From contig CM026390.1 of assembly GCA_014843695.1 (NCBI GenBank), positions 18,968,466 to 19,032,465 on the forward strand: a stretch of DNA of 64,000 nucleotides, written 5' to 3'. The notes below the pieces were generated by a model that was given only the letters and a program-made list of their open reading frames with translations, did not search any database and had not been told where the DNA came from. This DNA comes from Archivesica marissinica. Lineage: Eukaryota; Mollusca; Bivalvia; Venerida; Vesicomyidae. Positions 1 through 12,201 of this stretch are shown one piece after another (the stretch's first letter is position 1; every line of letters starts with the position of its first letter). Made by a program: the position numbers and the translations under genes.

Positions 1-1352
1 GTGTGTAGCTTTATTGTTCCTATTCCAATGCCCCTAATGTTAGCAGTTATATTGTTCATCCCCCAATATACCCTAGTGTGTGTAGCTTTATTGTTCCTAT
101 TCCAATGCCCCTAATGTTAAAGTTCTATTGTTCATCCCCCAATATACCCTAGTGTGTGTAGCTTTATTGTTCCTATTCCAATGCCTCTAATGTTAGCAGT
201 TATATTGTTCATCCCCCAATATACCCTAGTGTGTGTAGCTTTATTGTTCCTATTCCAATGTCCCTAATGTTAGCAGTTATATTGTTCGTCCCCCAATATA
301 CCCTAGTGTATGTAGCTTTATTGTTCCTATTCCAATGCCCCTAATGTTAGCAGTTATATTGTTCATCCCCCAATATACCCTAGTGTTTGTAGCTTTATTG
401 TTCCTATTCAAATGCCCCTAATGTTAGCAGTTATATTGTTCATCCCCCAATATACCCTAGTGTGTGTAGCTTTATTGTTCCTATTCAAATGCCCCTAATG
501 TTAGCAGTTATATTGTTCATCCCCAAATATACCCTAGTGTGTGTAGCTTTATTGTTCCTATTCAAATGCCCCTAATGTTAGCAGTTATATTGTTCATCCC
601 CCAATATACCCTAGTGTGTGTAGTGTTATTTTTCCTATTCCAATGCCCCTAATGTTAGCAGTTATATTGTTCATCCCCCAATATACCCTAGTGTGTGTAG
701 TGTTATTGTTCCTATTCCAATGCCCCTAATATTAGCAGTTATATTGTTCATCCCCCAATATACCCTAGTGTGTGTAGTGTTATTGTTCCTATTCCAATGC
801 CCCTAATATTAGCAGTTATATTGTTAAACCCCCAATATACCCTAGTGTGTGTAGCTTTATTGTTCCTATTCCAATGCCCCTAATGTTAGCAGTTATATTG
901 TTCATCCCCCAATATACCCTAGTGTGTGTAGCTTTATTGTTCCTATTCCAATGCCCCTAATGTTAGCAGTTCATTGTTCATCCCCCAATATACCCTAGTG
1001 TGTGTAGCTTTATTGTTCCTATTCCAATGCCCCTAATGTTAGCAGTTATATTGTTCATCCCCCAATATACCCTAGTGTGTGTAGCTTTATTGTTCCTATT
1101 CCAATGCCCCTAATGTTAGCAGTTATATTGTTCATCCCCCAATATACCCTAGTGTGTGTAGCTTTATTGTTCCTATTCCAATGCCCCTAATGTTAGCAGT
1201 TATATTGTTCATCCCCCAATATACCCTAGTGTGTGTAGCTTTATTGTTCCTATTCCAATGCCCCTAATGTTAGCAGTTATATTGTTCATCCCCCAATATA
1301 CCCTAGTGTGTGTAGCTTTATTGTTCCTATTCCAATGCCCCTAATGTTAGCA
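1..1352. repeat. 77-bp minisatellite array
   Basis: About 17 head-to-tail copies of a 77 bp unit containing gtgtgtagctttattgttcc and ending cccccaatataccctagt. Copies differ by a few substitutions (gctttatt or gtgttatt, ccaatgcc or caaatgcc) and rare small deletions, for example near 115-125 and 967-975. The array is cut by the window start and by the gap, so its true size is unknown. No coding signal is seen. Confidence 0.97.
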
Positions 1353-2352
1353 NNNNNNNNNNNNNNNNNNNNNNNNNNNNNNNNNNNNNNNNNNNNNNNN
1401 NNNNNNNNNNNNNNNNNNNNNNNNNNNNNNNNNNNNNNNNNNNNNNNNNNNNNNNNNNNNNNNNNNNNNNNNNNNNNNNNNNNNNNNNNNNNNNNNNNNN
1501 NNNNNNNNNNNNNNNNNNNNNNNNNNNNNNNNNNNNNNNNNNNNNNNNNNNNNNNNNNNNNNNNNNNNNNNNNNNNNNNNNNNNNNNNNNNNNNNNNNNN
1601 NNNNNNNNNNNNNNNNNNNNNNNNNNNNNNNNNNNNNNNNNNNNNNNNNNNNNNNNNNNNNNNNNNNNNNNNNNNNNNNNNNNNNNNNNNNNNNNNNNNN
1701 NNNNNNNNNNNNNNNNNNNNNNNNNNNNNNNNNNNNNNNNNNNNNNNNNNNNNNNNNNNNNNNNNNNNNNNNNNNNNNNNNNNNNNNNNNNNNNNNNNNN
1801 NNNNNNNNNNNNNNNNNNNNNNNNNNNNNNNNNNNNNNNNNNNNNNNNNNNNNNNNNNNNNNNNNNNNNNNNNNNNNNNNNNNNNNNNNNNNNNNNNNNN
1901 NNNNNNNNNNNNNNNNNNNNNNNNNNNNNNNNNNNNNNNNNNNNNNNNNNNNNNNNNNNNNNNNNNNNNNNNNNNNNNNNNNNNNNNNNNNNNNNNNNNN
2001 NNNNNNNNNNNNNNNNNNNNNNNNNNNNNNNNNNNNNNNNNNNNNNNNNNNNNNNNNNNNNNNNNNNNNNNNNNNNNNNNNNNNNNNNNNNNNNNNNNNN
2101 NNNNNNNNNNNNNNNNNNNNNNNNNNNNNNNNNNNNNNNNNNNNNNNNNNNNNNNNNNNNNNNNNNNNNNNNNNNNNNNNNNNNNNNNNNNNNNNNNNNN
2201 NNNNNNNNNNNNNNNNNNNNNNNNNNNNNNNNNNNNNNNNNNNNNNNNNNNNNNNNNNNNNNNNNNNNNNNNNNNNNNNNNNNNNNNNNNNNNNNNNNNN
2301 NNNNNNNNNNNNNNNNNNNNNNNNNNNNNNNNNNNNNNNNNNNNNNNNNNNN
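1353..2352. other. assembly gap of 1000 N
   Basis: Exactly 1000 ambiguous bases lie between two unrelated tandem arrays. The round number suggests a placeholder gap rather than a measured length. Any open frame across it is an artefact. Confidence 0.99.
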
Positions 2353-5217
2353 AGCATTAGGGGAGGACACTATCTAATGTTGTAAGAACTTGGACACAAA
2401 GCATTAGGGGAGGGGACACTATCTAATGTTGTAAGAACTTGGACACAAAGCATTAGGGGAGGACAATATCTAATGTTGTAAGAACTTGGACATAAAGCAT
2501 TGGGGGAGGACAATATCTAATGTTGTAAGAACTTGGACACAAAGCATTAGGGGAGGACAATATCTAATGTTGTAAGAACTTGGACACAAAGCATTAGGGG
2601 AGGACAATATCTAATGTTGTAAGAACTTGGACACAAAGCATTAGGGGAGGACACTATCTAATGTTGTAAGAACTTGGACACAAAGCATTAGGGGAGGACA
2701 ATATCTAATGTTGTAAGAACTTGGACATAAAGAATTAGGGGAGGACAATATCTAATGTTGTAAGAACTTGGACACAAAGCATTAGGGGAGGACAATATCT
2801 AATGTTGTAAGAACTTGGACACAAAGCATTAGGGGAGGACAATATCTAATGTTGTAAGAACTTGGACATAAAGCATTAGTGGAGGACAATATCTAATGTT
2901 GTAAGAACTTGGACACAAAGCATTAGGGGAGGACAATATCTAATGTTGTAAGAACTTGGACATAAAGCATTAGTGGAGGACAATATCTAATGTTGTAAGA
3001 ACTTGTACACAAAGCATTAGTGGAGGACAATATCTAATGTTGTAAGAACTTGGACACAAAGCATTAGTGGAGGACAATATCTAATGTTGTAAGAACTTGG
3101 ACATAAAGCATTAGGGGGGGACAATATCTAATGTTGTAAGAACTTGGACACAAAGCATTAGGGGGGGACACTATCTAATGTTGTAAGAACTTGGACACAA
3201 AGCATTAGGGGAGGACAATATCTAATGTTGTAAGAACTTGGACACAAAGCATTAGGGGAGGACAATATCTAATGTTGTAAGAACTTGGACACAAAGCATT
3301 AGGGGAGGACAATATCTAATGTTGTAAGAACTTGGACACAAAGCATTAGGGGAGGACAATATCTAATGTTGTAAGAACTTGGACATAAAGCATTAGGGAG
3401 GACAATATCTAATGTTGTAAGAACTTGGACACAAAGCATTAGGGGAGGACAATATCTAATGTTGTAAGAACTTGGACACAAAGCATTAGGGGAGGACAAT
3501 ATCTAATGTTGTAAGAACTTGGACATAAAGCATTGGGGGAGGACAATATCTAATGTTGTAAGAACTTGGACATAAATAATTAGGGGAGGACAATATCTAA
3601 TGTTGTAAGAACTTGGACACAAAGCATTAGGGGAGGACAATATCTAATGTTGTAAGAACTTGGACATAAAGCATTAGGGGAGGACAATATCTAATGTTGT
3701 AAGAACTTGGACACAAAGCATTAGGGGAGGACAATATCTAATGTTGTAAGAACTTGGACATAAAGCATTAGGGGAGGACAATATCTAATGTTGTAAGAAC
3801 TTGGACATAAAGCATTGGGGGAGGACAATATCTAATGTTGTAAGAACTTGGACATAAAGCATTAGGGGGGGACAATATCTAATGTTGTAAGAACTTGGAC
3901 ACAAAGCATTAGGGGAGGACAATATCTAATGTTGTAAGAACTTGGACACAAAGCATTAGGGGAGGACAATATCTAATGTTGTAAGAACTTGGACACAAAG
4001 CATTAGGGGAGGACAATATCTAATGTTGTAAGAACTTGGACACAAAGCATTAGGGGAGGACAATATCTAATGTTGTAAGAACTTGGACACAAAGCATTAG
4101 GGGAGGACAATATCTAATGTTGTAAGAACTTGGACACAAAGCATTAGGGGGGGGGACACTATCTAATGTTGTAAGAACTTGGACACAAAGCATTAGGGGA
4201 GGACAATATCTAATGTTGTAAGAACTTGGACACAAAGCATTAGGGGAGGACAATATCTAATGTTGTAAGAACTTGGACACAAAGCATTAGGGGAGGACAA
4301 TATCTAATGTTGTAAGAACTTGGACACAAAGCATTAGGGGGAGGACAATATCTAATGTTGTAAGAACTTGGACACAAAGCATTAGGGGAGGACAATATCT
4401 AATGTTGTAAGAACTTGGACACAAAGCATTAGTGGAGGACAATATCTAATGTTGTAAGAACTTGGACACAAAGCATTAGGGGAGGACAATATCTAATGTT
4501 GTAAGAACTTGGACACAAAGCATTAGGGGAGGGGACACTATCTAATGTTGTAAGAACTTGGACACAAAGCATTAGGGGAGGACAATATCTAATGTTGTAA
4601 GAACTTGGACATAAAGCATTAGGGGAGGACAATATCTAATGTTGTAAGAACTTGGACATAAAGCATTAGGGGAGGACAATATCTAATGTTGTAAGAACTT
4701 GGACACAAAGCATTAGGGGAGGACAATATCTAATGTTGTAAGAACTTGGACACAAAGCATTAGGGAGGACAATATCTAATGTTGTAAGAACTTGGACATA
4801 AAGCATTAGGGGAGGACAATATCTAATGTTGTAAGAACTTGGACACAAAGCATTAGGGGAGGACAATATCTAATGTTGTAAGAACTTGGACACAAAGCAT
4901 TAGGGGGGGACAATATCTAATGTTGTAAGAACTTGGACACAAAGCATTAGGGGGAGGACAATATCTAATGTTGTAAGAACTTGGACATAAAGCATTAGGG
5001 AGGACAATATCTAATGTTGTAAGAACTTGGAACAAAGCATTAGGGGGGGACAATATCAATGTTTAAGAACTTGGACATAAAGCATTAGGGGAGGACAATA
5101 TCTAATGTTGTAAGAACTTGGACACAAAGCATTAGGGGGGGGGGGGACAATATCAAATGTTATAAGAACTTGGACATAAAGCATTAGGGGAGGACAATAT
5201 CTAATGTTGTAAGAACT
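2353..5217. repeat. 47-bp minisatellite array
   Basis: About 61 tandem copies of a 47 bp unit (gcattaggggaggacaatat followed by ctaatgttgtaagaacttgg acacaaa). Variation includes acacaaa or acataaa, caatatc or cactatc, and slippage in the G run (4 to 11 G). The unit is not a multiple of three, and the short open frames on the - strand are by-products. The last unit runs smoothly into a LINE-3'-tail-like sequence at 5218 (gtccaacccttttgcttt), so the array seems to have grown inside such a tail. Confidence 0.96.
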
Positions 5218-5706
5218 TGTGTCCAACCCTTTTGCTTTCTGATATTCATATCGTTCATTGTCATAATTTATATTTGTGTAAAAAATATCTTAAAGAGCAA
5301 TAAAATATAATTAGAATATAACCAGTAATTCCACAACAAATTCAAAACAAGTTCGTTTAGTTGCAGATCTATGAAATGTTAAAAAACTTACAATAACTTA
5401 TTGTTGAATTTAGGTCGAGACTTGCACGCGCACGTAAGGGAAGTTGCTGGATAAAAAATCTCTGACAGCTGATTGACTGAAGGAAATTGTTTCGAATATT
5501 TTCTTTCAAGCTCGCTAATGCATGTATGTTTAATAAAACGGAATAGACAAACATTGCGAGATAAAGAAAATAGCTAGGTCTCACGCCTCAGAACCATTGT
5601 TTAAAGAACATAACCAACGTGGGATCGAGACCCACCAGCACCGCGTGAGTGGAGTTCTTTGGCAAGACTATTAATTAGTTCGTGTTTGTACTATTTGATG
5701 TACAAT
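5218..5706. other. LINE-3'-tail-like sequence and unique AT-rich DNA
   Basis: The first 90 bases continue the last 47 bp unit and end in a run containing gcaataaaatataat. This resembles the ends of the sequences at 37690-37885 and 41880-41925. The rest is AT-rich with no recognised gene. Confidence 0.5.
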
Positions 5707-5895
5707 CTACATCCGCTATGTCAAAGTCAGTTATGTCGAATTATCCGGTTATCTCGAAGTCGGATCAAAATCCCGTTTCAGACACTATAATTTTACATAT
5801 AACTAGCTTTGTTTATATCGAATTTCGTTAAGTCAAACTTCGGTTATGTCGAATTATTTTGTTCGGTCCGACGGAATTCGACATAACGGATGTAC
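5707..5895. mobile_element. MITE with ctacatccg terminal inverted repeats, copy 1
   Basis: The ends are inverted (ctacatccgctatgtc on the left, gacataacggatgta on the right). The interior repeats motifs such as ttatgtcgaatta in both orientations. A second, slightly shorter copy lies at 42739-42890. It has no coding capacity and is presumably a non-autonomous DNA transposon; the superfamily is not determined. Confidence 0.75.
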
Positions 5896-6162
5896 TGTAT
5901 ATTGAAAGGGAAATAAAATTGGAAGTAAAATACGACTCTTAAGTCCACATTGCCTCTTCACTCTCCCTCATGGCATTAGAAACTCTACATTGCAACCCAC
6001 AACATAATTGTGCAAACTATTGATACATGTTAATACATGATTAATTGAATAATACAGAAGTGTGTTGACAGTGAAATCGTTAATCTCGGTTAATATCTAG
6101 AACACATTAGAAGCTATATCTGCATGGAGAAAATGATGCCGCGTGAATTTAACATAAGCGTT

Positions 6163-6423
6163 GATCTATCGTCGCCACTGGTTGCCCATATAAGCGACAC
6201 CTGCTGACAAGTTTAGTTATTTTAGATTTTGGAGGATAGTGCAATGATACAGAGTATCCGCTGGTTCTTTTACGTGCACGGCTTAAAGCACCGACAGGGT
6301 ACCTTAGAGTAAAGTACAATCGGAAAGAATGTTAATATTATTAGGGCCAGACGGGGGGTCGAACCTGCGATCCCTGGGTTAGCAGTTCAACGTGTTAACA
6401 TATAGGTAACCCAAGAACCGTCG
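6163..6423 (-). mobile_element. tRNA-Thr-headed SINE, degenerate copy
   Basis: The copy matches the family best seen at 9301-9593. It carries the atcgtcgcc...ggttgcccatat tail, the gataGTGCAATGATACAG block, the ttcttttacgtgcacgg block and a decayed tRNA-like head at the right end (gtcgaacctgcgatccctgg). It lies on the - strand with the head at high coordinates. Confidence 0.75.
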
Positions 6424-6502
6424 ACACCTATAATATTAATATGCAAAAAGGGTCCAGTTAACATTATTTTCTCCAGATTTACCATTATTGCAGCATGGAA
6501 CC

Positions 6503-6621
6503 ACAGGCACAAGACACACACTCTTTTGTTTTGTCATATTGTCATATAGTAAGTAATGCTTACTGTAAACATTTACCATATGACCATAGGGCAAACAAAT
6601 AAATGTGTGTCTTGTGCCTGT
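6503..6621. mobile_element. short MITE with caggcacaagacacac inverted ends
   Basis: The left end acaggcacaagacacacac and the right end gtgtgtcttgtgcctg are inverted copies enclosing about 85 bases of AT-rich DNA. It is non-coding. The remainder of 6424-6899 shows nothing recognisable. Confidence 0.6.
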
Positions 6622-6900
6622 TCGTTGAAACGTTCGTTGACGAGGGATATCGACACTATGAGCTTCGTTTTAAAGAAGTCTAGCTGTGAGCTAATAGCAT
6701 GTTGTTTCTAGTAAACATTTTCGAGTAAAGATTTTCGAGTTGATGATCTCGATATTCTAGTTAATATTTCAAGTCAACAAATACGAGTATGTTACAGTTA
6801 AGAATTGTCTGTGTTAAGAAGTTAGAGTTCAGAATTTGGAGAGCTAAGAATGTGAGCTTCTAGTTGAGATTATCGTCATGGACGTCATAGATTTGATGAC

Positions 6901-7246
6901 AATGAGAGACATCAGTCAGTTACTGCCACTGAATATTTTTTATCGTTATTTCCTTTGCACAACATGCTAGCAATTTTGTTCCACTATCTAGCTAGCATTT
7001 TATGATTATTAAATTACTATATCTCGACATATCTCCTATATTATATGCAATGTGTATTTATTTGTATAACAATGCTATCAGTTATTTAACACGATTTTGA
7101 TAAAATCACAATTATCATACCGCAACATCTGGTTAGGGAACAACAGTAAAAACAAAGGATTCTAACTAAAAGACCTATTCACATTTTGGAATAAATCAGA
7201 CTTTATCTTTAAGGGAAGTAATAGAAAATTAGAGATGTCTCTCATT
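6901..7246. mobile_element. MITE with atgagagacat ends, copy 1
   Basis: A roughly 345 bp element begins aatgagagacatcagtcag and ends gagatgtctctcatt, giving inverted termini. Conserved interior blocks include cgcaacatctggttagggaa and ggaataaatcagact. Three more copies occur at 11076-11446, 11819-12201 and 29382-29776. It is non-coding. Confidence 0.75.
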
Positions 7247-7267
7247 ATAAGGCACACATTAGAATTA

Positions 7268-7545
7268 GTATAACACTAGCGACAGTTTAGCCTCTAATAA
7301 CCGATTGAAGACTAAACCTATTGGTATAACACTAGCGACATTTTAGCCTCTAATACCCGATTGAAGGCTAGACTTATTAGTATAACACTAGCGACAGTTT
7401 AGCCTCTAATAACCGATTGAAGGCTAGACTTATCAGTGTAACACTAGCGACATTTTAGCCTCTAATAACCGATTGAAGACTAAGCTTATCAGTATAACAC
7501 TAGCGACATTTTAGCCTCTAATAACCGATTGAAGACTAAAATTGT
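7268..7545. repeat. 56-bp tandem repeat, five copies
   Basis: Five units of 56 bp contain taacactagcgaca, then tttagcctctaataaccga and ttgaag. They differ by a few substitutions. Nothing recognisable lies in 7546-7861. Confidence 0.93.
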
Positions 7546-7861
7546 TTAATGCGCATCTGAATGCTCCAGTGTTTATGCAGCATCCATACAACCCGCTGCT
7601 GGCTGTTTAGACAGACATTCTGTTGATAAGCCCAGTCCCGTATGGCTAGTTTGCAGACGTCTAAAAGATAAACAATGATTAATTTCCTTTAAACGATCTA
7701 CCGTGTTCTCTTTTGTCTAACGATGTTGTAGAGATTGTTATCTTCAACCGGAGATAGCAGACAGGATAAAACCCTAGTCAACTCATGCGGCAATTGTGTT
7801 TTAAGACGAAATTAAACAGCATCCGCGAAAGAAAAAAAATATGGAAACAAAATCCGAGTTG

Positions 7862-8305
7862 TTAACATCCGCAACGCTGCTAAATGTCCGAGCAATGCGA
7901 GATAGCAAACATCCGCAACGCTGCTAAATGTCCGAGCAATGCGAGATAGCAAACATCCGCAACGCTGCTAAATGTCCGAGCAATCCGAGATAGCAAACAT
8001 CCGCAACGCTGCTAAATGTCCGAGCAATCCGAGATATCAAACATCCGCAACGCTGCCAAATGTCCGAGCAATCCGAGATAGCAAACATCCGCAACGCTGC
8101 CAAATGTCCGAGCAATCCGAGATAGCAAACATCCGCAACGCTGCTAAATGTCCGAGCAATCCGAGATAGCAAACATCCGCAACGCTGCTAAATGTCCGAG
8201 CAATCCGAGATAGCAAACATCCGCAACGCTGCTAAATGTGCGAGCAATCCGAGATACGAGCAATCCGAGAGAGTTATCATCCGCCAGGCTGCTAAATGTC
8301 CGAGA
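7862..8305. repeat. 44-bp tandem repeat, about ten copies
   Basis: The units contain aacatccgcaacgctgctaa and atgtccgagcaatccgagat. The last two units are degenerate. The period of 44 is not a multiple of three, so open frames here (both strands, 7924-8172) are by-products. Confidence 0.95.
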
Positions 8306-8317
8306 AATATATAATTA

Positions 8318-8530
8318 TGGTCCTCTCTACATCCGAATTTTCGGCTTTAAAAGCCTTTTTCAAGGAAAAACAAAAGTCATCCGATTAATTCATTTTCTAT
8401 AAGCTTGTTATGGAAGATGTTATTATATATTAAATTGATAACAATCTGATAGAAAATGAATTTGCCGGATGATTTTTGTTTTCCGTAAAAATGGTGTTTT
8501 TAGCCGAAAATTCGGATGTAGAGAGGACCA
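8318..8530. mobile_element. fold-back element with long inverted arms
   Basis: The left arm starts tggtcctctctacatccgaa and the right arm ends with its reverse complement. Similarity between arms extends for roughly 80 bases, through tcatccg and attcattttctat. A single strand could form an almost complete hairpin. No coding capacity. Confidence 0.8.
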
Positions 8531-9009
8531 CATATATATATTACTAGTTCCTTGTTAGGAATAATAACCAACATATAATATACTTTATTAGTTTAGTAGC
8601 GGCATTGCAAATTAGGTCACCTTGTGCAAACTGTTTTATTACAATTTGCGTGGCAAGAACACGTAAAGCATTGTTTATACGTTTTCAAAACGTCATAGTA
8701 CACACATTCATAGTGTAGCGTACGAATACGCCCTATCGCTCTCTCTCCCTCCCTCCCTCTCTCTCTCCCTCCCTAATTCCCTCCCCCCTCTCTCTCTCTC
8801 TCTCTCACTCACCCCCCAACACAAACAACTCACACACTCACAAAATTAGTTTTCAAACACGAAAGTTGGCGAGAAATATTTCTTTACGTAAATATTTCTT
8901 TGCTATAAATGTAAATTTCTTGGACAGATAATAACGTTACCCTTCTTCTCACTAGTATGTTTATACGTTTATTATCACCCCCCTCCCCCCTGGCTAATCC
9001 GGGCGATGT
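8531..9009. other. non-coding stretch with CT-rich microsatellite
   Basis: A pyrimidine-rich low-complexity tract (ctctct and ccct repeats) lies near 8738-8815. No gene or recognised element is seen in the rest. Confidence 0.6.
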
Positions 9010-9210
9010 CTTTTAGTCTTATTATTTTATGGAGAGTAGTACATGATACAGAATATGCTCAAATTCCAGAAGCATCTCTGAATCTTTTAAATGCCTGATG
9101 TATAGCACCGATACATGAAACCTCGGTTTATCATGAGTAGTCCAATCGGAAAGTCATACAATAGTATTAAATTCAGACGGGGATCGTACCTGGATCTAAT
9201 GCCCCAACAC
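9010..9210 (-). mobile_element. tRNA-Thr-headed SINE, strongly decayed copy
   Basis: It keeps the family blocks tggagagtagtacatgatac, aaacctcggttta and cagacgggga in the - strand order, but most of the rest is diverged. It lies just upstream of a well-preserved + strand copy. Confidence 0.5.
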
Positions 9211-9300
9211 TGCAAGCAGCACCAGGTTGCAGCCTCACAACACCAAATAAACGACTAGATTGAAGTACACTCTGATAAGAGAAATGGTAGCCTGGGGGTA

Positions 9301-9593
9301 CAGACGGATCTGTAGTCCAGTGGTAACACGCTGGACTGGTAATCCAGGGATCGCAGGTTCGATCCCCCGTCTGACCCTAATAACATTAACAGTCTTTCAG
9401 TCGGGACTTTAAACCGAGGTCTCGTGTCGGTGCTGTACAACGTGCACGTAAAAGAACCAGAGGAGACTCTGGAATGGGTCTCTGTCTGTATCATTGCACT
9501 ATCCTCCAAAAATCTAAAATGACTAATCTCTTCAGGAGGCGTCGCTCATATGGGCAACCGGTAGCGATGATAAATAAACGTAAAACATACACA
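9301..9593 (+). mobile_element. tRNA-Thr-headed SINE, well-preserved copy
   Basis: The 5' head reads like a tRNA: tagtccagtggt resembles box A, ggttcgatccc matches box B, and an anticodon-stem-like ctgga...tccag encloses a loop whose centre is GGT (threonine). A non-tRNA body follows with cgtgcacgtaaaagaaccag and tgcactatcctcc, then the tail gataaataaacgtaaaac. Polymerase III transcription from the internal boxes is the family expectation. It is the reference copy for at least 13 relatives in the window. Confidence 0.88.
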
Positions 9594-9600
9594 CAAATTG

Positions 9601-9765
9601 TAGCCTGGGAACAGGCGTTAATATATTTTGCCTGGTCAGTCATATAAATATATTTTAATACCGAGATCACTAATTTGGTCGTATTGAGTTTCTGATAATA
9701 TCAACGTCATTTTGCCAGAAGTAAATTGGTGAAAAATCGACAGACTGGATCCCAGGCTAGAGAAA
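9601..9765. mobile_element. MITE with tagcctggga ends, copy 1
   Basis: The left end tagcctgggaacagg and the right end ctggatcccaggcta are inverted. The interior shares ataaatatattttaa and gaaaaatcgacagactgg with the copy at 38062-38257. Non-coding. Confidence 0.65.
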
Positions 9766-10606
9766 TGGTACAACCTGAAAATATGAACATTTAGTTATTA
9801 TAAATATTATCACGAACTTTTTAGTGCCCAATAAATACAAGATTAGCAATTAATTGACAGCATAATTATTGAATGGGTGTAATGATTCTAAAACATCCAT
9901 TATGAAGTTTTAACAAATAATATCTTTCAAAAAAGGGTTTGTATTTTTTCACACCAGATATGTAATGTTTTGGCCTGATATGTATCTAAACAATAAAGAA
10001 GTTATCCGAGGAAGGCTGTGTTCATCATACAGTCCGTAATTCAACAAAAACGTTTTGCCAGTTTTCCCCCCAGTTGCTATCGCTACAAGAAATCTACGAG
10101 GTCTGCTGAGTGATGGAAGCCGTTTGGCTTATCAGCGCTCTTTTGGGAACTAATTGGTCCAATTTAGCTCTCATAGATATACATTATGTTTATGTTAGGT
10201 GCAATAACAAAACTTGAGATAAACGATAACCATTTTCTACCGTTCAGAGTAGTTCAAAATATTTTCCTTGGAACTGAGTAAATGGCCGTTTCCGTGATTT
10301 TTTTTATTTATATAAAATCTACCTGCATGCACTTATCTGAATCACTAGTGGGTCTAGCCAAGACAATATGTGTCTTTCCTTCTCGATAGCTGTGTTTCTT
10401 TCAGCCATACTGTTTCTATCGATCAAAATATGACACTATAGATGTATTTTTCATGATCGTTTGGGATTTCTTCAAATGATATAGGCTAGCGGTAAAGTGT
10501 AAAAGTATGATAACTCTTGAATAAATATGGGTCGATATTATTTCTGGTAATGATAAATTTTCAAATATCTAACCTTCCTTGTTGGAATTTGGATGTAAGA
10601 GAATAA
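9766..10606. other. no recognised feature
   Basis: AT-rich DNA without a convincing open frame, tandem repeat or recognised element on either strand. Confidence 0.5.
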
Positions 10607-10769
10607 CCACAGGAACATGAAATGTTATCCATAAGCCACCAAAGCTCTCGTACCTCTATCCTAGGACACCCCCTCTATTAAAAAAAGATTTAATAGAGGG
10701 GGGGGGGTGTCCTAGGATAGAGGTACGAGACCTTTGGTGGCTTATGGATACAATTTCAAGTTCCTGTGG
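10607..10769. mobile_element. near-perfect fold-back palindrome
   Basis: The arms of about 75 bases start ccacaggaac and end gttcctgtgg. They include tatcctaggacacccc and its complement, with only a few mismatches and a loop of about ten bases (aaaaaaagat). It is probably a fold-back MITE. Nothing recognisable lies in the 300 bases downstream. Confidence 0.85.
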
Positions 10770-11075
10770 AATAACATCTTATGTCATGACTTAGACTATG
10801 ACGTGGCATTCATGCTCGACAACTCTGATTTATATTAGTTCTACACAACGCCTCACGGGTAGTATCCCTTGGTGACAATTTCATTAATTTAAAGACAATC
10901 TTGAAATGAATCGACTTAGGCCTATATCAAACTATTTTATTTCATTCAAATTCCAGTTCATGTGTCCATTTTCTGCCTTGACTTTACAGCAACGGACGCG
11001 TATGTTGCTTGCCGGTTGTCATCATGCCGTGATGAATATATGTACATAGTTATTTCCTACGTGCATATCTGAACG

Positions 11076-11446
11076 TAATGAGAAACATCGGTCAGTTACT
11101 GCCCCTGAATACTCGCTAAAAGTAGATAGGTCCTATTAAGTGTTTTCCTCTGTTTTTATCGTTGTTTCCTTTGCACACCATACCAGCAATGTTATTCCAC
11201 TATAGCTTCTTATGATTATTAAACAGATCTCCAATAGCATATGCAATGGGTACTTATTTGTAAAATAATGATATCAGTTAATTAACACGTTTTTGATAAA
11301 ATCACATTTATACATACCGCAACATCTGGTTAGGGAACAACAGTAAAAATAAAGGATTCTAACTAAAAGAACATATTCACATATTGGAATAAATCAGACT
11401 TTATCTGCCAAGGGAGGTAATAGAAAATTACAGATGTCTCTCATTG
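11076..11446. mobile_element. MITE with atgagagacat ends, copy 2
   Basis: It shares the ends and interior blocks (cgcaacatctggttagggaa, ggaataaatcagact, ggaggtaatagaaaatta) with the copy at 6901-7246. Confidence 0.75.
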
Positions 11447-11528
11447 AGTAGACACTAAGAATCTTGTTCCGTATTCAAGCATTAACCCATGCACCGATAT
11501 AACCAAACTACATGGTGACATAGGCGCG

Positions 11529-11773
11529 AATAGGCGGGTCAGTGGTTTGGTGGTTATCACGCTGGACTGCGATCCCTTGCCTGCCCCTAATAATATCAAC
11601 AATCTTTCAGATGAAACTATAAGCCGAGGTGTTATACACCGGGCATGTAAAACAACCAGGGATGCTTCTGGAATTGGAGCGTCTTCTGTATCTTGCACTA
11701 TCCTCCAAACAATAACATGACTAATGGCGTCATCCCGATTATCCATGGCGACAAATAAACGTATCCAAACGGA
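11529..11773 (+). mobile_element. tRNA-Thr-headed SINE, degenerate copy
   Basis: The head is partly deleted but acgctggactgcgatccc, aatctttcagatgaaact, cactatcctcc and gacaaataaacgta remain in family order on the + strand. Confidence 0.65.
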
Positions 11774-11818
11774 ACGAAGCAAAAACACAGCCGCATTCGA
11801 TCCTTTCATCAATTCCAC

Positions 11819-12201
11819 CAACGAGAGACATCGGTCAGTTACTGCCCCTGAATACTCACTAAAAGTAGATATGTCCTATTAAGTATTTTCCTCTGTTTTT
11901 ATCGTTGTTTGCTTTGCACAACATGCTAGCAATTTTATTTCACTATCACTTTTTAATAAAAAGTTTTTATGAGTTTTAAATTACTATATCTCGACAGATC
12001 TCATACAGTATAATTATGCAATAACTGTTTTCAGTTAATTAACACGATTTGGATATAATCACATTTATCATACCGCAACATCTGGTTAGGGAACAACAGT
12101 AAAAACAAAGATTCTAGCCAAAAGGACCTATTCACATTTTGGAATAAATCAGACGCTATCTGCCAAGGGAGGTAATAGAAAATTAGAGATGTTTATCATT
12201 G
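11819..12201. mobile_element. MITE with atgagagacat ends, copy 3
   Basis: It matches copies 1 and 2 from gagagacatcggtcagttac to aattagagatgtttatcatt. The LINE fragment starts immediately after it, so the LINE inserted at or beside its right end. Confidence 0.75.

Noticed and set aside
1308..2370. Open frames of 336-350 codons
   Set aside because: They run through the N gap and consist of unknown residues.
3299..5059. Short - strand frames in the 47 bp array
   Set aside because: By-products of tandem repetition; identical peptides recur with each repeat.
9301..9375. Possible tRNA-Thr gene
   Set aside because: The tRNA-like part is the head of a multi-copy SINE with a conserved non-tRNA body and tail, and it lacks a convincing acceptor stem. 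The same holds for the Glu-like heads.
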